Source: Anaerolineaceae bacterium (GTDB lineage: Bacteria > Chloroflexota > Anaerolineae > Promineifilales > Promineifilaceae). Taken from it: a stretch of 64,000 bases of DNA. The stretch covers positions 1 through 64,000 of the forward strand of contig PABI01000125.1 in assembly GCA_002699125.1 (NCBI GenBank), written 5' to 3'. This document shows positions 9,464-18,201 of this stretch, piece by piece. Numbering within the stretch: the stretch's first letter is position 1; each line of letters opens with the position of its first letter. Below the pieces are notes generated by a model. The model made no database searches. It worked only from the letters and a program-made list of their open reading frames with translations, and was not told where the DNA came from. The translations under genes and the position numbers were made by a program.

Positions 9464-9555
9464 GGCAATCTGGCAGCAGCTTACGAAACGATCTTGGCAG
9501 CCCAACTGTAACATTGTTTTCATTACCTTGCACGCCAGGCAACCGTAAGCCACAT

Positions 9556-9584
9556 TTGCATAGTTTACCAGATATCACTATACT
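9556..9584 (+). promoter_or_regulatory. Promoter for smc (TTGCAT-17-TATACT)
   Basis: TTGCAT at 9556-9561 and TATACT at 9579-9584 are separated by 17 bases. A transcript starting near 9591 would have a leader of about 40 bases before the smc ATG at 9630. The region is shared with the divergent cyclase promoter. Confidence 0.5.
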
Positions 9585-9629
9585 GCGCGCCGCCCAATCT
9601 ACCCAAAAATCGGGCCATCTTTTTATCTT

Positions 9630-12600
9630 ATGAGACTCAAAAAACTCGTCCTGCAAGGATACAAAACGTTCGCCAGCAAAACAGAATTTGTTTTCGACGA
9701 AGGCATCACAGCCATCGTAGGACCCAACGGCAGCGGCAAAAGCAACATTGCCGACGCCGTGCGCTGGGTGCTGGGGGAGCAAAGCTACAGCACCCTGCGC
9801 GGCAAGCGCACCATCGATATGATCTTCTCCGGCAGTCAGAGCCGGCCCCGAGCCGGCATGGCCCAGGCGATTCTTACGCTGGACAACAGCGATGGCTGGC
9901 TGCCCATTGATTACAGTGAAGTAGAAATCGGCCGTCGCGCCCACCGCTCCGGCGAAAACGAATATATCCTCAATGGGCAAAAAGTGCGCCTGAAGGATAT
10001 CACCGACCTGCTGGCCACCAGCGGCCTGGCGGAACGTACCTACACCATCATCGGCCAGGGGCTGGTTGATCAAGCCTTATCGCTGCGCGCCGAAGAGCGC
10101 CGCGCCCTGTTTGAGGAGGCCGCCGGCATCAACCATTACAAATCCCGCCGTGCCGAAACGCTGCGCCGCCTACAAGAAACCCAACGTAACCTCCAGCGGG
10201 TCCACGATATTCTGGCCGAGATTCGCCCCCGATTGTCTTCCCTGAAGCGCCAGGCTACCCGCGCCCAAAATTACGAGCAAATTTCGGTGGATCTGCAAAA
10301 TTTGCTGCGCATCTGGTACGGCTACCGTTGGGAGCAGGCCAAACGAGAAATACGCCGCGCCCGGGAAACGGCCGCTTCCAGCGAAAAAACGTGGCAAACT
10401 AGCCGCCAAAAAATGCGTGTCCAGCAAGAAAACGCCGACGACCTGCGCCGCCAGATTCATCGCCTCCAGCAGCAGGTGAGCGACACGCAAAACAAGCGGG
10501 ACGAGCTGCGCGATCAGCTGGAAACGGCCCGGCGGCAGGTGGCCATCATGCAGGAGCGGCGCGAATCGGTGCAGCGCCGCCTGCAAGAATTGGAACTGGA
10601 GCTGCCACCGCTGAGCCAACAGCAGGAAGCCGCAGCCGCTGAGCTGGCGGCTGCCACTGCTGAACTCACCACGGCCCAAACCAGCCTGAAAGAAGCACGA
10701 GAACAGCTCGAACAGTTCAACGCCAACTTCCAAACACAGCAGGCCACCATTAACAAGTGGCAGACGGAGCTGCAAAGCTCGGTGCAAACGCAGCGCAGCA
10801 CGCAAAACCGGCTGGCTCAGCTGCAAGGGCAGCTCAACCAGCTGCGTGAACAGCTGCAAGAGCAAAGCGCCAATCAACCCAGCCAGGATGATGCCGAAAC
10901 GGTGCAGTTGCAGGCCGAAGTGGAGAAGTTAACGGCCGTCCTCACCACCGCCCAACAAAAAGCAGACGATCTGCGCCAAAAGCGCAGCGACATGCAAAAG
11001 CAGCGCCAGGAACACATTCAGGAACTCAAAAATTTACGGCGCGATTGGCGCGACCAGGAGCTGGCGCTCAGCCACCAGCAAAAAGAGCTGGCCCGGCTGG
11101 AAGCCCAAACCGAAATGCTGGACCAGATGCGCCGCAAGGAAACGGCCGTTCCCGATAACATCAAAGTTTTAGGCAATCTGGCATCCATTTTAACCATCCC
11201 CGCGCAGCACCAGCAAGCCATCGAAGCCGCGCTGCAAACCCGGCTGGGCACGCTACTGCTGCCGGACGAAGCCGCCCTGTGGCAACTCCTGGCCCAGCGC
11301 GACCCGGACGCCGCCCTGGCCGTCGCCGTGGCAGACCATTTGCAGCCCGACGCCCTGCCGGAAATCAAGGAGAAGGGCGCGATTGGCTGGGCCGATTCCG
11401 TGGTGACATTTGATAAACAGTTTGCACCGCTGGTGCAGTTGCTGTTGGGTCGGGTTTTGCTGGTGGATGGCGCTAAGACCGCTGTCTCCTTGGCTAAAAA
11501 TCTCCCCACCGGCTGCGTCGCTGCTGCCCCGGACGGCACGGTGGCCCACGTGGGCGGCCTCATCGAGCTGGTCGGCCAGTCGGCGCAAAACAGCCCCCTG
11601 GCCCGTGAGGAAGCGTGGCGTGAAGCCCAGCAAAAGCTGGCCGAGAAGAAAGAAGAGGTGGCGAGGGTGGAAACGGCCGTCTCCGAACAGCAAGCCCTCA
11701 TCCAGAGCAAACAAGAAGCCGTCGATGAACTCAATAACGAAGAGCAGCAGTTAGGGCAACAAATCAATGAAGCCGGTCAGCAAACCGGCCAGGCGCAGCG
11801 CGATCTGGACCGGCAAAAGCAGCAGCAAGCGTTTATCGAGCGGCAGCAAACGGCACAAGCAGAAGCGACGGCCCGGCTGCAAACTCGTATCGACACGCTG
11901 GCGGTCCAGGCCGAAAAAGATGAAGTAGAACTGGTGCGGTTGGAAACGGCCGTCAGCCACGCCCAGGCCCAATTGGACAGCCTGCCCGTCGCCGAGGCGC
12001 AGCAGCAGCGGGAAGTGCTGCGGCAAAACATTGGCGCAGAACAAACGATTGTCGACGGCCGTCGCGCCGTAGTCGACAGCCGCCGGGCCACGTTGAATCA
12101 GGTAGAACAACAGCTCAATCGCCTGAAGGAACGGCAGGCGGGCTTACAAAAGCAGCAAGAAGAGCTGGCGCAAAACAAGCACGAACAAAACCGCCTCCAG
12201 CTGCAAGACCAGATGAGCGAACTGGATGCCCAGCTCACGCCGATGAAAGCGCGGCTGGCCGAGTTACAGGTTGAATTGGAAAAGGTGGAGGAGGCAACGG
12301 CCGTTTCCCAAAAAGAAGCGCACGATCACGAAACGATCTACACCCAATCCAAAATCGCCTACAGCCAGCAGCAAAGCGCCATCGAAGGGCTGCAAGAGCG
12401 CATCAAAACCGATCTGGGCATCGTCGCCCTGCATTACGACGAGGACCAAACCGGTCCCACACCATTGCCCATCGGTGGGGTCCAAGCACTGCCCCAGGTT
12501 ACCGAGCTGCCCGACGACATCGAGGAAACCATCCACAACTATCGCGGGCAAATGCAGCGCATGGGGGCCATCAATCCCGACGCGCCCGAAGAGTACCAGG

Positions 12601-13181
12601 AAACCCAGGACCGCCATGACTTCCTCAATGAGCAGCTGGATGATTTGAACGAAACAGAGGAACGGCTGCGCAAGGTGATCGAGGAGCTGGACGACCTGAC
12701 CAGCCGCGCCTTTGCCGAAACGGTGGACAAGGTGAACGCTGTTTTTGGCGAGACGTTTACCCAGCTTTTTGGCGGTGGCGCGGGCCGTCTGGTGCTCACC
12801 GATCCCGACGACCTGACGATCAGCGGTGTGGACATCATCGCCCGGCTGCCCAACCGGCGCGAGCAAGGGTTGGGCTTGCTCTCCGGTGGCGAACGGTCGC
12901 TAACGGCCGCTGCTCTCATCTTCTCCTTGCTCAAAGTCTCCCCCACCCCGTTTTGCATCATGGATGAGGTGGATGCGGCCCTGGATGAAGCCAACATCAA
13001 CCGCTTCCGCGAGGAGCTGCGCGAGCTGGCGTTGGGCACGCAGTTCATCGTCATCACCCACAACCGGGGTACGGTGCAGGCGGCGCAAACCATCTACGGC
13101 ATCAGCATGGGCTCCGACAGCGCCAGCCAGGCCATCTCCATCAAGCCGGAAGAGTACATCAGGCAGCCGGAATTGTTGTGA
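9630..13181 (+). CDS. smc: Chromosome segregation ATPase SMC
   Basis: A full-length 1183-residue SMC protein that compacts and segregates the chromosome with ScpA/ScpB. The N-terminal ATPase half has Walker A GPNGSGKS at 31-38, with the usual [15 protein letters not shown] before it and the Q-loop region after. Long glutamine- and glutamate-rich coiled coils flank a hinge near residues 500-660 ([35 protein letters not shown]). The C-terminal half has the ABC signature [14 protein letters not shown] and Walker [17 protein letters not shown] with its D-loop. Neither scpA nor scpB is in the window. The start is the first ATG and yields the canonical MRLKKL N-terminus. Six copies of the ACGGCCGT palindrome lie inside the gene. 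Confidence 0.97.
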   Translation: MRLKKLVLQGYKTFASKTEFVFDEGITAIVGPNGSGKSNIADAVRWVLGEQSYSTLRGKRTIDMIFSGSQSRPRAGMAQAILTLDNSDGWLPIDYSEVEIGRRAHRSGENEYILNGQKVRLKDITDLLATSGLAERTYTIIGQGLVDQALSLRAEERRALFEEAAGINHYKSRRAETLRRLQETQRNLQRVHDILAEIRPRLSSLKRQATRAQNYEQISVDLQNLLRIWYGYRWEQAKREIRRARETAASSEKTWQTSRQKMRVQQENADDLRRQIHRLQQQVSDTQNKRDELRDQLETARRQVAIMQERRESVQRRLQELELELPPLSQQQEAAAAELAAATAELTTAQTSLKEAREQLEQFNANFQTQQATINKWQTELQSSVQTQRSTQNRLAQLQGQLNQLREQLQEQSANQPSQDDAETVQLQAEVEKLTAVLTTAQQKADDLRQKRSDMQKQRQEHIQELKNLRRDWRDQELALSHQQKELARLEAQTEMLDQMRRKETAVPDNIKVLGNLASILTIPAQHQQAIEAALQTRLGTLLLPDEAALWQLLAQRDPDAALAVAVADHLQPDALPEIKEKGAIGWADSVVTFDKQFAPLVQLLLGRVLLVDGAKTAVSLAKNLPTGCVAAAPDGTVAHVGGLIELVGQSAQNSPLAREEAWREAQQKLAEKKEEVARVETAVSEQQALIQSKQEAVDELNNEEQQLGQQINEAGQQTGQAQRDLDRQKQQQAFIERQQTAQAEATARLQTRIDTLAVQAEKDEVELVRLETAVSHAQAQLDSLPVAEAQQQREVLRQNIGAEQTIVDGRRAVVDSRRATLNQVEQQLNRLKERQAGLQKQQEELAQNKHEQNRLQLQDQMSELDAQLTPMKARLAELQVELEKVEEATAVSQKEAHDHETIYTQSKIAYSQQQSAIEGLQERIKTDLGIVALHYDEDQTGPTPLPIGGVQALPQVTELPDDIEETIHNYRGQMQRMGAINPDAPEEYQETQDRHDFLNEQLDDLNETEERLRKVIEELDDLTSRAFAETVDKVNAVFGETFTQLFGGGAGRLVLTDPDDLTISGVDIIARLPNRREQGLGLLSGGERSLTAAALIFSLLKVSPTPFCIMDEVDAALDEANINRFREELRELALGTQFIVITHNRGTVQAAQTIYGISMGSDSASQAISIKPEEYIRQPELL

Positions 13182-13266
13182 TGGGGTGAAGGGGTGAGGC
13201 GTTCTGCGAACGCTGGTGAGGGGGTGAACGGCCGTTTCAATAATAATCAGCTGAAAATCATTTGAT

Positions 13267-13725
13267 ATGATAAAAGTAGCAGATAAGCGCAAGCAGGGCT
13301 TTATAGCTGTCAGTTTATTAGTTGTCGTCGGTTGTCTATGCGGCTTGACTTTTGCTGCACCCAAGAGGGTTGATATTCTCAATATTGAACAAGGACGATT
13401 CGTCGTTCTCTTTGACAATTGGTACGAAATTGATTCCTGTCTACGAGTGTTTCAAGTCAGGGAAAACTTTTTTCAGGTCCGTAACGGCTGTGCGGTAGAA
13501 TTCTGTGACGACCCTCTCCAAAACGAATACGAGGTTGTTTACGCTGAAAATGGCGAGTTAATAGGGGCACTTGATAACGCCTTGGATTCTCCTCTGCTAA
13601 TAATGTATGACTTTGCTTCCGGCCAGTGCTGGCCTTGCGATGCAACAGATACACAACGGGTGGATCTTTTTGAGAGGTTAAAGACGAGTAACCCAGAACT
13701 GCAAATGCCTGATTACTGGCACTGA
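13267..13725 (+). CDS. Small exported protein, probable lipoprotein, function unknown
   Basis: A 152-residue protein I do not recognise. The N-terminus is basic (KVADKRKQ), followed by a hydrophobic run ending in VVVGC, a plausible lipobox with lipidated Cys23. The mature part has several cysteines (including CWPCD, a CxxC) that could form disulphides outside the cell. No enzymatic motif is visible. It follows smc after a short gap with repeated GGGGTGA words but is probably transcribed separately. It contains no ACGGCCGT palindrome. Confidence 0.55.
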   Translation: MIKVADKRKQGFIAVSLLVVVGCLCGLTFAAPKRVDILNIEQGRFVVLFDNWYEIDSCLRVFQVRENFFQVRNGCAVEFCDDPLQNEYEVVYAENGELIGALDNALDSPLLIMYDFASGQCWPCDATDTQRVDLFERLKTSNPELQMPDYWH

Positions 13726-13808
13726 TAGCATCCTGGCTGCGGCACGGCGTCGGCGCACGTATGCGCAGCCGCGTCACTTGTTTTTTCTCCTACAAATTAG
13801 CTTGCCTC

Positions 13809-13823
13809 AAGTGCCTGGCACTT
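13809..13823. repeat. AAGTGCCTGGCACTT palindrome
   Basis: A 15-base near-perfect palindrome centred on T, in the 190-base gap before the HNH-associated gene. The same gap also holds two related stretches around GCTAAAATGGCACC. No terminator-like T tract follows, so it is called only as a small repeat. Confidence 0.35.
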
Positions 13824-13917
13824 CTGCTAAAGTTAGTCGGGCAATTTTAGGGTGGAAAGTGCAAATTAGCGCCCATTTCTGCTAAAATGGCACCATATCA
13901 GGTTCATTTCAGGGATA

Positions 13918-14130
13918 ATGATTATGCAAATGCAACTGACGTTAGACTCAGAAATTCTAAAATTCGAACTGCCCCCAGCGGTTCAAGCCAGATTGCAAGA
14001 ACTGCTCGACCGCCAGGATCAAGGCATTGAATTATCTTCCCAAGAACGCGCTGAAGCTGAGGGGTTGGTTGAACTGGCTGAGTTCCTCACGCTCATCCGG
14101 CTGCGCTCAAAAACTGCCCCCAATAATTAA
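13918..14130 (+). CDS. Small acidic helical protein upstream of the HNH nuclease frame
   Basis: A 70-residue protein of helical character (LPPAVQARLQELLDRQDQG; SSQERAEAEGLVELAEFL). I recognise no domain. It starts after AGGGATA at a workable distance and ends in TAA at 14128-14130. The HNH frame follows in the same phase directly after this TAA, so the two may once have been, or still act as, a linked pair. A possible role as an inhibitor or partner of the nuclease is only guesswork. Confidence 0.6.
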   Translation: MIMQMQLTLDSEILKFELPPAVQARLQELLDRQDQGIELSSQERAEAEGLVELAEFLTLIRLRSKTAPNN

Positions 14131-14547
14131 CCAGCCGGGTCTTCCTACATTCCCGCCTCACTGCGAAGCCAGGTCATTGAGCGTGCCGAAAATCGGTGTG
14201 AATATTGCCATCTGCACCAGGCCGGGCAGGAAGCCTCTTTCCACGTGGATCACGTGATGCCCATCAAAAGTGGTGGCGAAACTAGTGTGGAAAATTTAGC
14301 TCTGGCCTGTGTCTCTTGCTCCTTGCACAAATCTGCCAAAGAGTTTGTGCTAGACCCCGAAACAAATAAGTTCGTTCCCATCTTTAATCCCCGACAACAA
14401 GATTGGGCCGACCATTTTCAATGGGTTGGCTTCCGCATGACTGGGTTAACAGCCACCGGGCGAGCCACCATCGAAACGCTCAAGCAAAACCGCCCAATCA
14501 TCCTGGCAATCCGAGAAGAGGAACAAATCCTGGGCAGGCACCCTTAA
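14131..14547 (+). CDS. HNH endonuclease frame without a normal start codon
   Basis: The frame reads SSYIPASLRSQVIERAEN, then CEYC, then HVDHVMPIKSGG, then NLALACVSC, a complete HNH/McrA-type core: two CxxC zinc pairs, the DH catalytic dyad and the closing N..H region (CSLHKS). A C-terminal 60-residue extension (NPRQQDWADHFQWV, RATIETLKQNR) matches homologues that cleave DNA non-specifically. Between the preceding in-frame TAA and the first CxxC there is no ATG, GTG or TTG; only ATT at 14149 and CTG at 14161. The first GTG falls after the CEYC motif. Either a rare start codon is used, the upstream stop is read through, the start was mutated (GGG at 14137 stands where a start would be expected), or there is an assembly error. 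Confidence 0.6.
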   Translation, partial: PAGSSYIPASLRSQVIERAENRCEYCHLHQAGQEASFHVDHVMPIKSGGETSVENLALACVSCSLHKSAKEFVLDPETNKFVPIFNPRQQDWADHFQWVGFRMTGLTATGRATIETLKQNRPIILAIREEEQILGRHP

Positions 14548-14563
14548 ACCTTCTCCCGCCTGC

Positions 14564-14684
14564 CTTGTCATTTTGAGCACAGCGAAAAATCCCTCAAAAC
14601 TTTCCCTAAAAACTGTCTTGCCATCCGAGTTTTCCCATTTGCCAACCGCATAGGGATGCTTCACTGCGTTCAGCATGACAAGTA
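14564..14684. mobile_element. MITE-like inverted-repeat element
   Basis: The left end CTTGTCATTTTGAGCACAGC and the right end, read in reverse complement as CTTGTCATGCTGAACGCAGT, pair imperfectly over about 30 bases. The TGTCATGCTGAAC...GAAGCATC wording is a common dispersed non-coding repeat in environmental bacteria. No coding capacity is seen between the ends. Confidence 0.45.
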
Positions 14685-14793
14685 GGAGGTATTGCTTGCT
14701 CCACGACGCCCATCCTTCACATACCAAGAACAAAATGCTACCTTGTTATTTTGGACTTGTCAGCGATAGCACGGCCGTTTACACTGTGAAACA

Positions 14794-15216
14794 ATGAATC
14801 TGGAATCCTTTCTCAAAAAGTTTGGCGTCTGGCTGCTTTTCTCCTTCATCTTCCTGCTCATAGGCATCGTGCGCTGGGATGTCACGCCGTATATCGCAAT
14901 ACTCCTTGCCGGGATGTGGGGACTTATCCTTTTTATGAGATTGGATCTCTATGCTGGCAAAAGCGCTGTGATAGTCGAGAAAATCACCAGTCTAGACGGG
15001 ACAGTCACTGCCACCATCGAAGAATGGAAAGATAAAACCGGCAAAAGATATGACGGCAAAGTAAAGCGAAACTATCAGGATGGTGTATTTGCCAAGGAAG
15101 AGGAGTTTGTGGATTTGGAAGAAGCAAAACTGTGGTTAGCCTCCACGTATCAACAAGAACTAGAAAAGCACCTACAACGCATCCGCCAGTCTGAACGCCA
15201 AAATCCCAAGCATTAA
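14794..15216 (+). CDS. Two-TM membrane protein of unknown function
   Basis: A 140-residue protein with two adjacent hydrophobic helices (about residues 10-28 and 31-50) followed by a charged, soluble C-terminal domain of about 85 residues (ITSLDGTVTATIEEWKDK; VDLEEAKLWLASTYQQEL). I recognise no family. The start ATG is the first in frame after a copy of the ACGGCCGT palindrome and a MITE-like repeat. No operon partner is obvious. Confidence 0.55.
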   Translation: MNLESFLKKFGVWLLFSFIFLLIGIVRWDVTPYIAILLAGMWGLILFMRLDLYAGKSAVIVEKITSLDGTVTATIEEWKDKTGKRYDGKVKRNYQDGVFAKEEEFVDLEEAKLWLASTYQQELEKHLQRIRQSERQNPKH

Positions 15217-15354
15217 CAATTAACCATTTACTATTTACCACTAACCATTTCCCTCACCAAATTTTATACTGCTATGAAACAAACTTAACTCTGGCTAGCT
15301 ACCCGAATTGGGGAAAATCACGTAAAATTACGGCCGTAACCCTTACCAAACAAC

Positions 15355-15450
15355 GACGGAACACAGAGACACGCAGAGAAACCGCAGAGCGGCACAGAGT
15401 AAAAAATCTCTCTGCGAAACTTTGCTCACTCTGCGAATCTCTGCGTTGCG
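15355..15450. repeat. Word-built inverted repeat (CAGAGA type) upstream of tpiA
   Basis: Left part uses repeats of CACAGAG/CGCAGAG and right part the complementary CTCTGCG words, making a long imperfect hairpin that ends 24 bases before the tpiA start. Related wording occurs at about 33995-34022 and 50747-50795. In the longer gap 15217-15474 there is also a TTAACCATTTACTATTTACC word repeat at about 15212-15250. Confidence 0.45.
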
Positions 15451-15474
15451 CTTTTATCTTCCAAAAGGAGCATC

Positions 15475-16230
15475 ATGCGTACCCCAATTATTGCTGGAAA
15501 CTGGAAAATGAATAAAACGGCCGCTGAAGCCGTAGAATTCGTTCGTGAAATTCGCAACGGCCTGGGCCAAATCAAAGGCGTCGATAAGGTCGTCTGTCCC
15601 CCCTTCATCGCCCTGCCTGGCGTTTATGACGCCTTGCAAGCCACCGACATCGGTGTCGGCGCGCAAAACATGCACTTTGCCGAAAGCGGCGCCTACACCG
15701 GCGAATGCGCCCCCAACATGCTCACGCCGTTCTGCCAATATGTCATCATCGGCCACTCCGAGCGGCGTGAATATTTCAACGAAACCGACGAAGGTGTCAA
15801 CAAAAAAGCCAAAGCCGCCCTGGCCCATGGCCTCACCCCCATCATTTGCGTGGGCGAAACGCTGGCGCAAAACGAAGCGGGTGAAACGCAGGCATTTGTC
15901 AGTGGACAGGTACGCGCTGCGCTGGATGGCTTGACGGCCGAACAGGTGGCCGGTCTCATCATTGCCTATGAGCCGATTTGGGCCATTGGCACGGGTAAAT
16001 CGGCCAGCGCCGCCCAGGCAGGCAGCATCATCGGTCTCAGCGTGCGCGGTCCTGTTGCCGACATGTTTGGCAAAGAAACGGCGCAAAAAGTGCGCATCCA
16101 ATACGGCGGCAGCGTCAACGAAAACAACATCGCCGAATACATGGCCCAGCCAGACATCGACGGCGCACTGGTTGGCGGCGCCAGCCTGAAAGCCAGCTTT
16201 GTGGATCTGGTGAAAAACGCGGCGAGCTAA
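15475..16230 (+). CDS. tpiA: Triosephosphate isomerase
   Basis: A 251-residue TIM barrel that interconverts dihydroxyacetone phosphate and glyceraldehyde 3-phosphate in glycolysis. All catalytic residues are present: Lys11 in GNWKMN, His94 in IGHSERR and Glu166 in the signature [11 protein letters not shown]. The phosphate-gripping loop (IQYGGSV and GALVGGASL) is intact. A strong AAAAGGAG lies 6 bases before the ATG. No glycolytic neighbour is adjacent. The gene contains no perfect ACGGCCGT palindrome, only a near match. Confidence 0.97.
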   Translation: MRTPIIAGNWKMNKTAAEAVEFVREIRNGLGQIKGVDKVVCPPFIALPGVYDALQATDIGVGAQNMHFAESGAYTGECAPNMLTPFCQYVIIGHSERREYFNETDEGVNKKAKAALAHGLTPIICVGETLAQNEAGETQAFVSGQVRAALDGLTAEQVAGLIIAYEPIWAIGTGKSASAAQAGSIIGLSVRGPVADMFGKETAQKVRIQYGGSVNENNIAEYMAQPDIDGALVGGASLKASFVDLVKNAAS

Positions 16231-16234
16231 AAGA

Positions 16235-16287
16235 GTAGCCGCGGATTCTTTCCGCGCCGATGGTACGCGGAAAGAATCCGCGGCTAC
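16235..16287. terminator. Perfect 22-bp hairpin after tpiA
   Basis: Bases 16235-16256 and 16266-16287 are exact complements around a 9-base loop, starting 5 bases after the tpiA stop. It may end the transcript or protect its 3' end, but no clear T tract follows. A REP-like unit follows at 16304-16333. Confidence 0.6.
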
Positions 16288-16303
16288 GAACAAACCTGAA
16301 ATA

Positions 16304-16333
16304 TGGATACCCGCTTTCGCGGGCATGACACTG
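16304..16333. repeat. REP-like element (GGATACCCGC...GGGCATGAC)
   Basis: Same family as 508-534 and 34236-34306. It sits immediately before the membrane metalloprotease-like gene, and part of a longer in-frame leader there is this repeat, which is why I start that gene later. Confidence 0.45.
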
Positions 16334-16347
16334 ACGGAGATTTTTTT

Positions 16348-17160
16348 ATGAGCAATGCCCTGATGCCCTTTTTTTGGGTTGCCTTTGCCCTGATCATCCT
16401 GCTGGTAATGCAGCGCTGGATTCATACGCACCTGCATGGCCTGTCATTGCTGCTGATGGGCAAGCCAGAACGCGCCGTGGTTTTATACGCCATCGTGCTG
16501 CTGCCCGGCGTCTTTTTGCATGAGCTCAGCCATTGGTTGGCGGCCACGTTTTTGGGCGTGCGCACCGGGACCTTTTCAGTCATCCCCAAAATGCAGTCAG
16601 ATGGCACGGTCCAGCTGGGCTATGTGGAATATTTCAAAGGACGTACTCTGGGACCGATCCGGGAGAGCATTATTGGTGGCGCGCCGTTAATTACGGGAAC
16701 GGCCGTAATCCTCCTCATCGGTTTTCGCGTCTTTAGCGTGACGGAACTGGCCGCCGCCATTCAGGTGGGTCAGATCGAATCGCTCTCCGTGGCGCTGGGG
16801 CAGGTATTCCAAACACCGGATTTTCTGCTCTGGCTCTATCTGCTTTTTGCCATTGCCAACGGCATGATGCCCAGCCGCTCCGATCGCCGCGCCTGGCCTG
16901 CGTTTTTGTGGACCATGGTTGTTGTGGGACTGGTCTTGTCGCTGCTGGGCTGGAGCGGCGTGGTAATTAACAGTCTGGCCGGACCCGCAGCAACTGTTTT
17001 TGGCTACCTGGGGCTGGCGCTGTCGATGGCGATTGGTGTCAACATTTTCTTCATGGCCATTATCGCTGCCCTGGAAGGCGTCGTCGGACGGATACGCGGC
17101 GTTTCCGTCGTGTACAGTTCCGTCGAAGCGCCAAAGGGCACTAAAAACGTCTCAATTTAA
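16348..17160 (+). CDS. Membrane protein with HExxH motif, M50/site-2-protease-like
   Basis: A 270-residue polytopic membrane protein. The zinc-binding motif HELSHW sits in a hydrophobic helix (VLLPGVFLHELSHWLAATFLG), as in site-2 proteases that cut inside the membrane. A later conserved-looking segment, NGMMPSRSDRRAW, could provide further polar active-site residues, but the usual NPDG third zinc ligand is not recognisable. About six to seven hydrophobic stretches are present. I choose the ATG at 16348 because GGAG lies 8 bases before it and the earlier in-frame sequence is a REP-like repeat. The substrate is unknown. Confidence 0.7.
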   Translation: MSNALMPFFWVAFALIILLVMQRWIHTHLHGLSLLLMGKPERAVVLYAIVLLPGVFLHELSHWLAATFLGVRTGTFSVIPKMQSDGTVQLGYVEYFKGRTLGPIRESIIGGAPLITGTAVILLIGFRVFSVTELAAAIQVGQIESLSVALGQVFQTPDFLLWLYLLFAIANGMMPSRSDRRAWPAFLWTMVVVGLVLSLLGWSGVVINSLAGPAATVFGYLGLALSMAIGVNIFFMAIIAALEGVVGRIRGVSVVYSSVEAPKGTKNVSI

Positions 17161-17292
17161 GAGATTGGAGAAGAGCACAACGAATGGTAGAAACCAACGA
17201 ATATGACTTGAGTATCTTTCGTTTGTTGGTTCCTGATATTCGCTGTACTCACCCAGAAAACAAGTTTTCTCAGTCAATCTCCCAATCTCTCC

Positions 17293-18177
17293 ATGATTAG
17301 CATCCTCATTACCGCTTACCGCGAAGCTGCCACTGTTGGCCAGGCTATTAAAGCCTTTTTGCCGCAAATGCCGGCCGGCAGCGAACTCTTGGTGGTTTGT
17401 CCTGATGGGGAAACAACGGCCGTTGTCCGCCAATACGCCCAAAAGTATCCGCACATTCGCCACATTGCCGAACCAACGCGACGGGGCAAACCAGCCGCAC
17501 TTAACCTCGGTTTGCAGGCGGCTCAGGGGGACATTGTGGTGTTCAGCGATGGGGATGTGGTGATTGGTGACGGTGCGCTGGAACAACTGCTGGCTCCATT
17601 TTCAGATAAGAGGGTGGGTGCGGTGACGGGACGGCCGTTTTCCAACAGCCCTCGTTCAACCATGTTGGGTTACTGGTCTCACCTGCTGGTGGAGGGCGCG
17701 CACCAAACCCGGCAAAAGCGGGATGCCGCCGGTGAGTTTTTACTTTGCTCCGGCTACCTGTTTGCTGCCCGCCGTGAAATTCTCCCCCCCATTCCAGAAG
17801 ACGCCCTGGCCGAAGATGCCGTCATCTCCCACCGCATCGCCGAACAAGGCTTGCGAATTCGCTACGCGCCCAAAGCTGATGTTTATGTAAAGTACCCTAC
17901 CAACTACCGCGACTGGCTGCGGCAGAAAGTTCGCTCTGCTGGTGGCTATGCGCAAAGTTACGTGCGGAATTCCCCGTTCTCGATGCGTTCACCCAAGCTG
18001 GAAGCACAGCAAGGCACGCTGCTGGCTGTAAAATTTGCCCGCTCCCCGCGCGAGCTTTGGTGGACCTTGTGTCTGTTTGCCGCCCGGCTCCATCTTTGGC
18101 TGCTAGTGTTTTGGCAAGTGCGGGTGAGGAAACGGCCGTTAACCACTCTCTGGCAGCGCGTCGAAAGCACAAAGTAA
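17293..18177 (+). CDS. Family 2 glycosyltransferase
   Basis: A 294-residue GT2 enzyme with a GT-A fold. It starts ISILITAYREAATVGQAI, the nucleotide-sugar binding strand, and has RRGKPAALNLGL, then a DxD-type metal motif as VVFSDGDVVI, and an acceptor-loop acidic motif EDALAEDAVISHRI. A hydrophobic C-terminal segment (WWTLCLFAARLHLWLLVFW) probably anchors it to the membrane. The sugar donor and product are unknown. It converges with the alpha-mannosidase gene. Confidence 0.85.
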   Translation: MISILITAYREAATVGQAIKAFLPQMPAGSELLVVCPDGETTAVVRQYAQKYPHIRHIAEPTRRGKPAALNLGLQAAQGDIVVFSDGDVVIGDGALEQLLAPFSDKRVGAVTGRPFSNSPRSTMLGYWSHLLVEGAHQTRQKRDAAGEFLLCSGYLFAARREILPPIPEDALAEDAVISHRIAEQGLRIRYAPKADVYVKYPTNYRDWLRQKVRSAGGYAQSYVRNSPFSMRSPKLEAQQGTLLAVKFARSPRELWWTLCLFAARLHLWLLVFWQVRVRKRPLTTLWQRVESTK

Positions 18178-18201
18178 AACCAGGCTCTCTATTTATTTTG
18201 C

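Noticed and set aside
9406-9468. A longer start (TTG at 9468) for cyclase paralogue B
   Set aside because: It lies upstream of a TATAAT box and adds 21 residues absent from the paralogue.
15454-16437. A 327-residue antisense frame over tpiA
   Set aside because: tpiA has all catalytic residues, a strong ribosome-binding site and correct length; the antisense frame also runs through a REP-like repeat.
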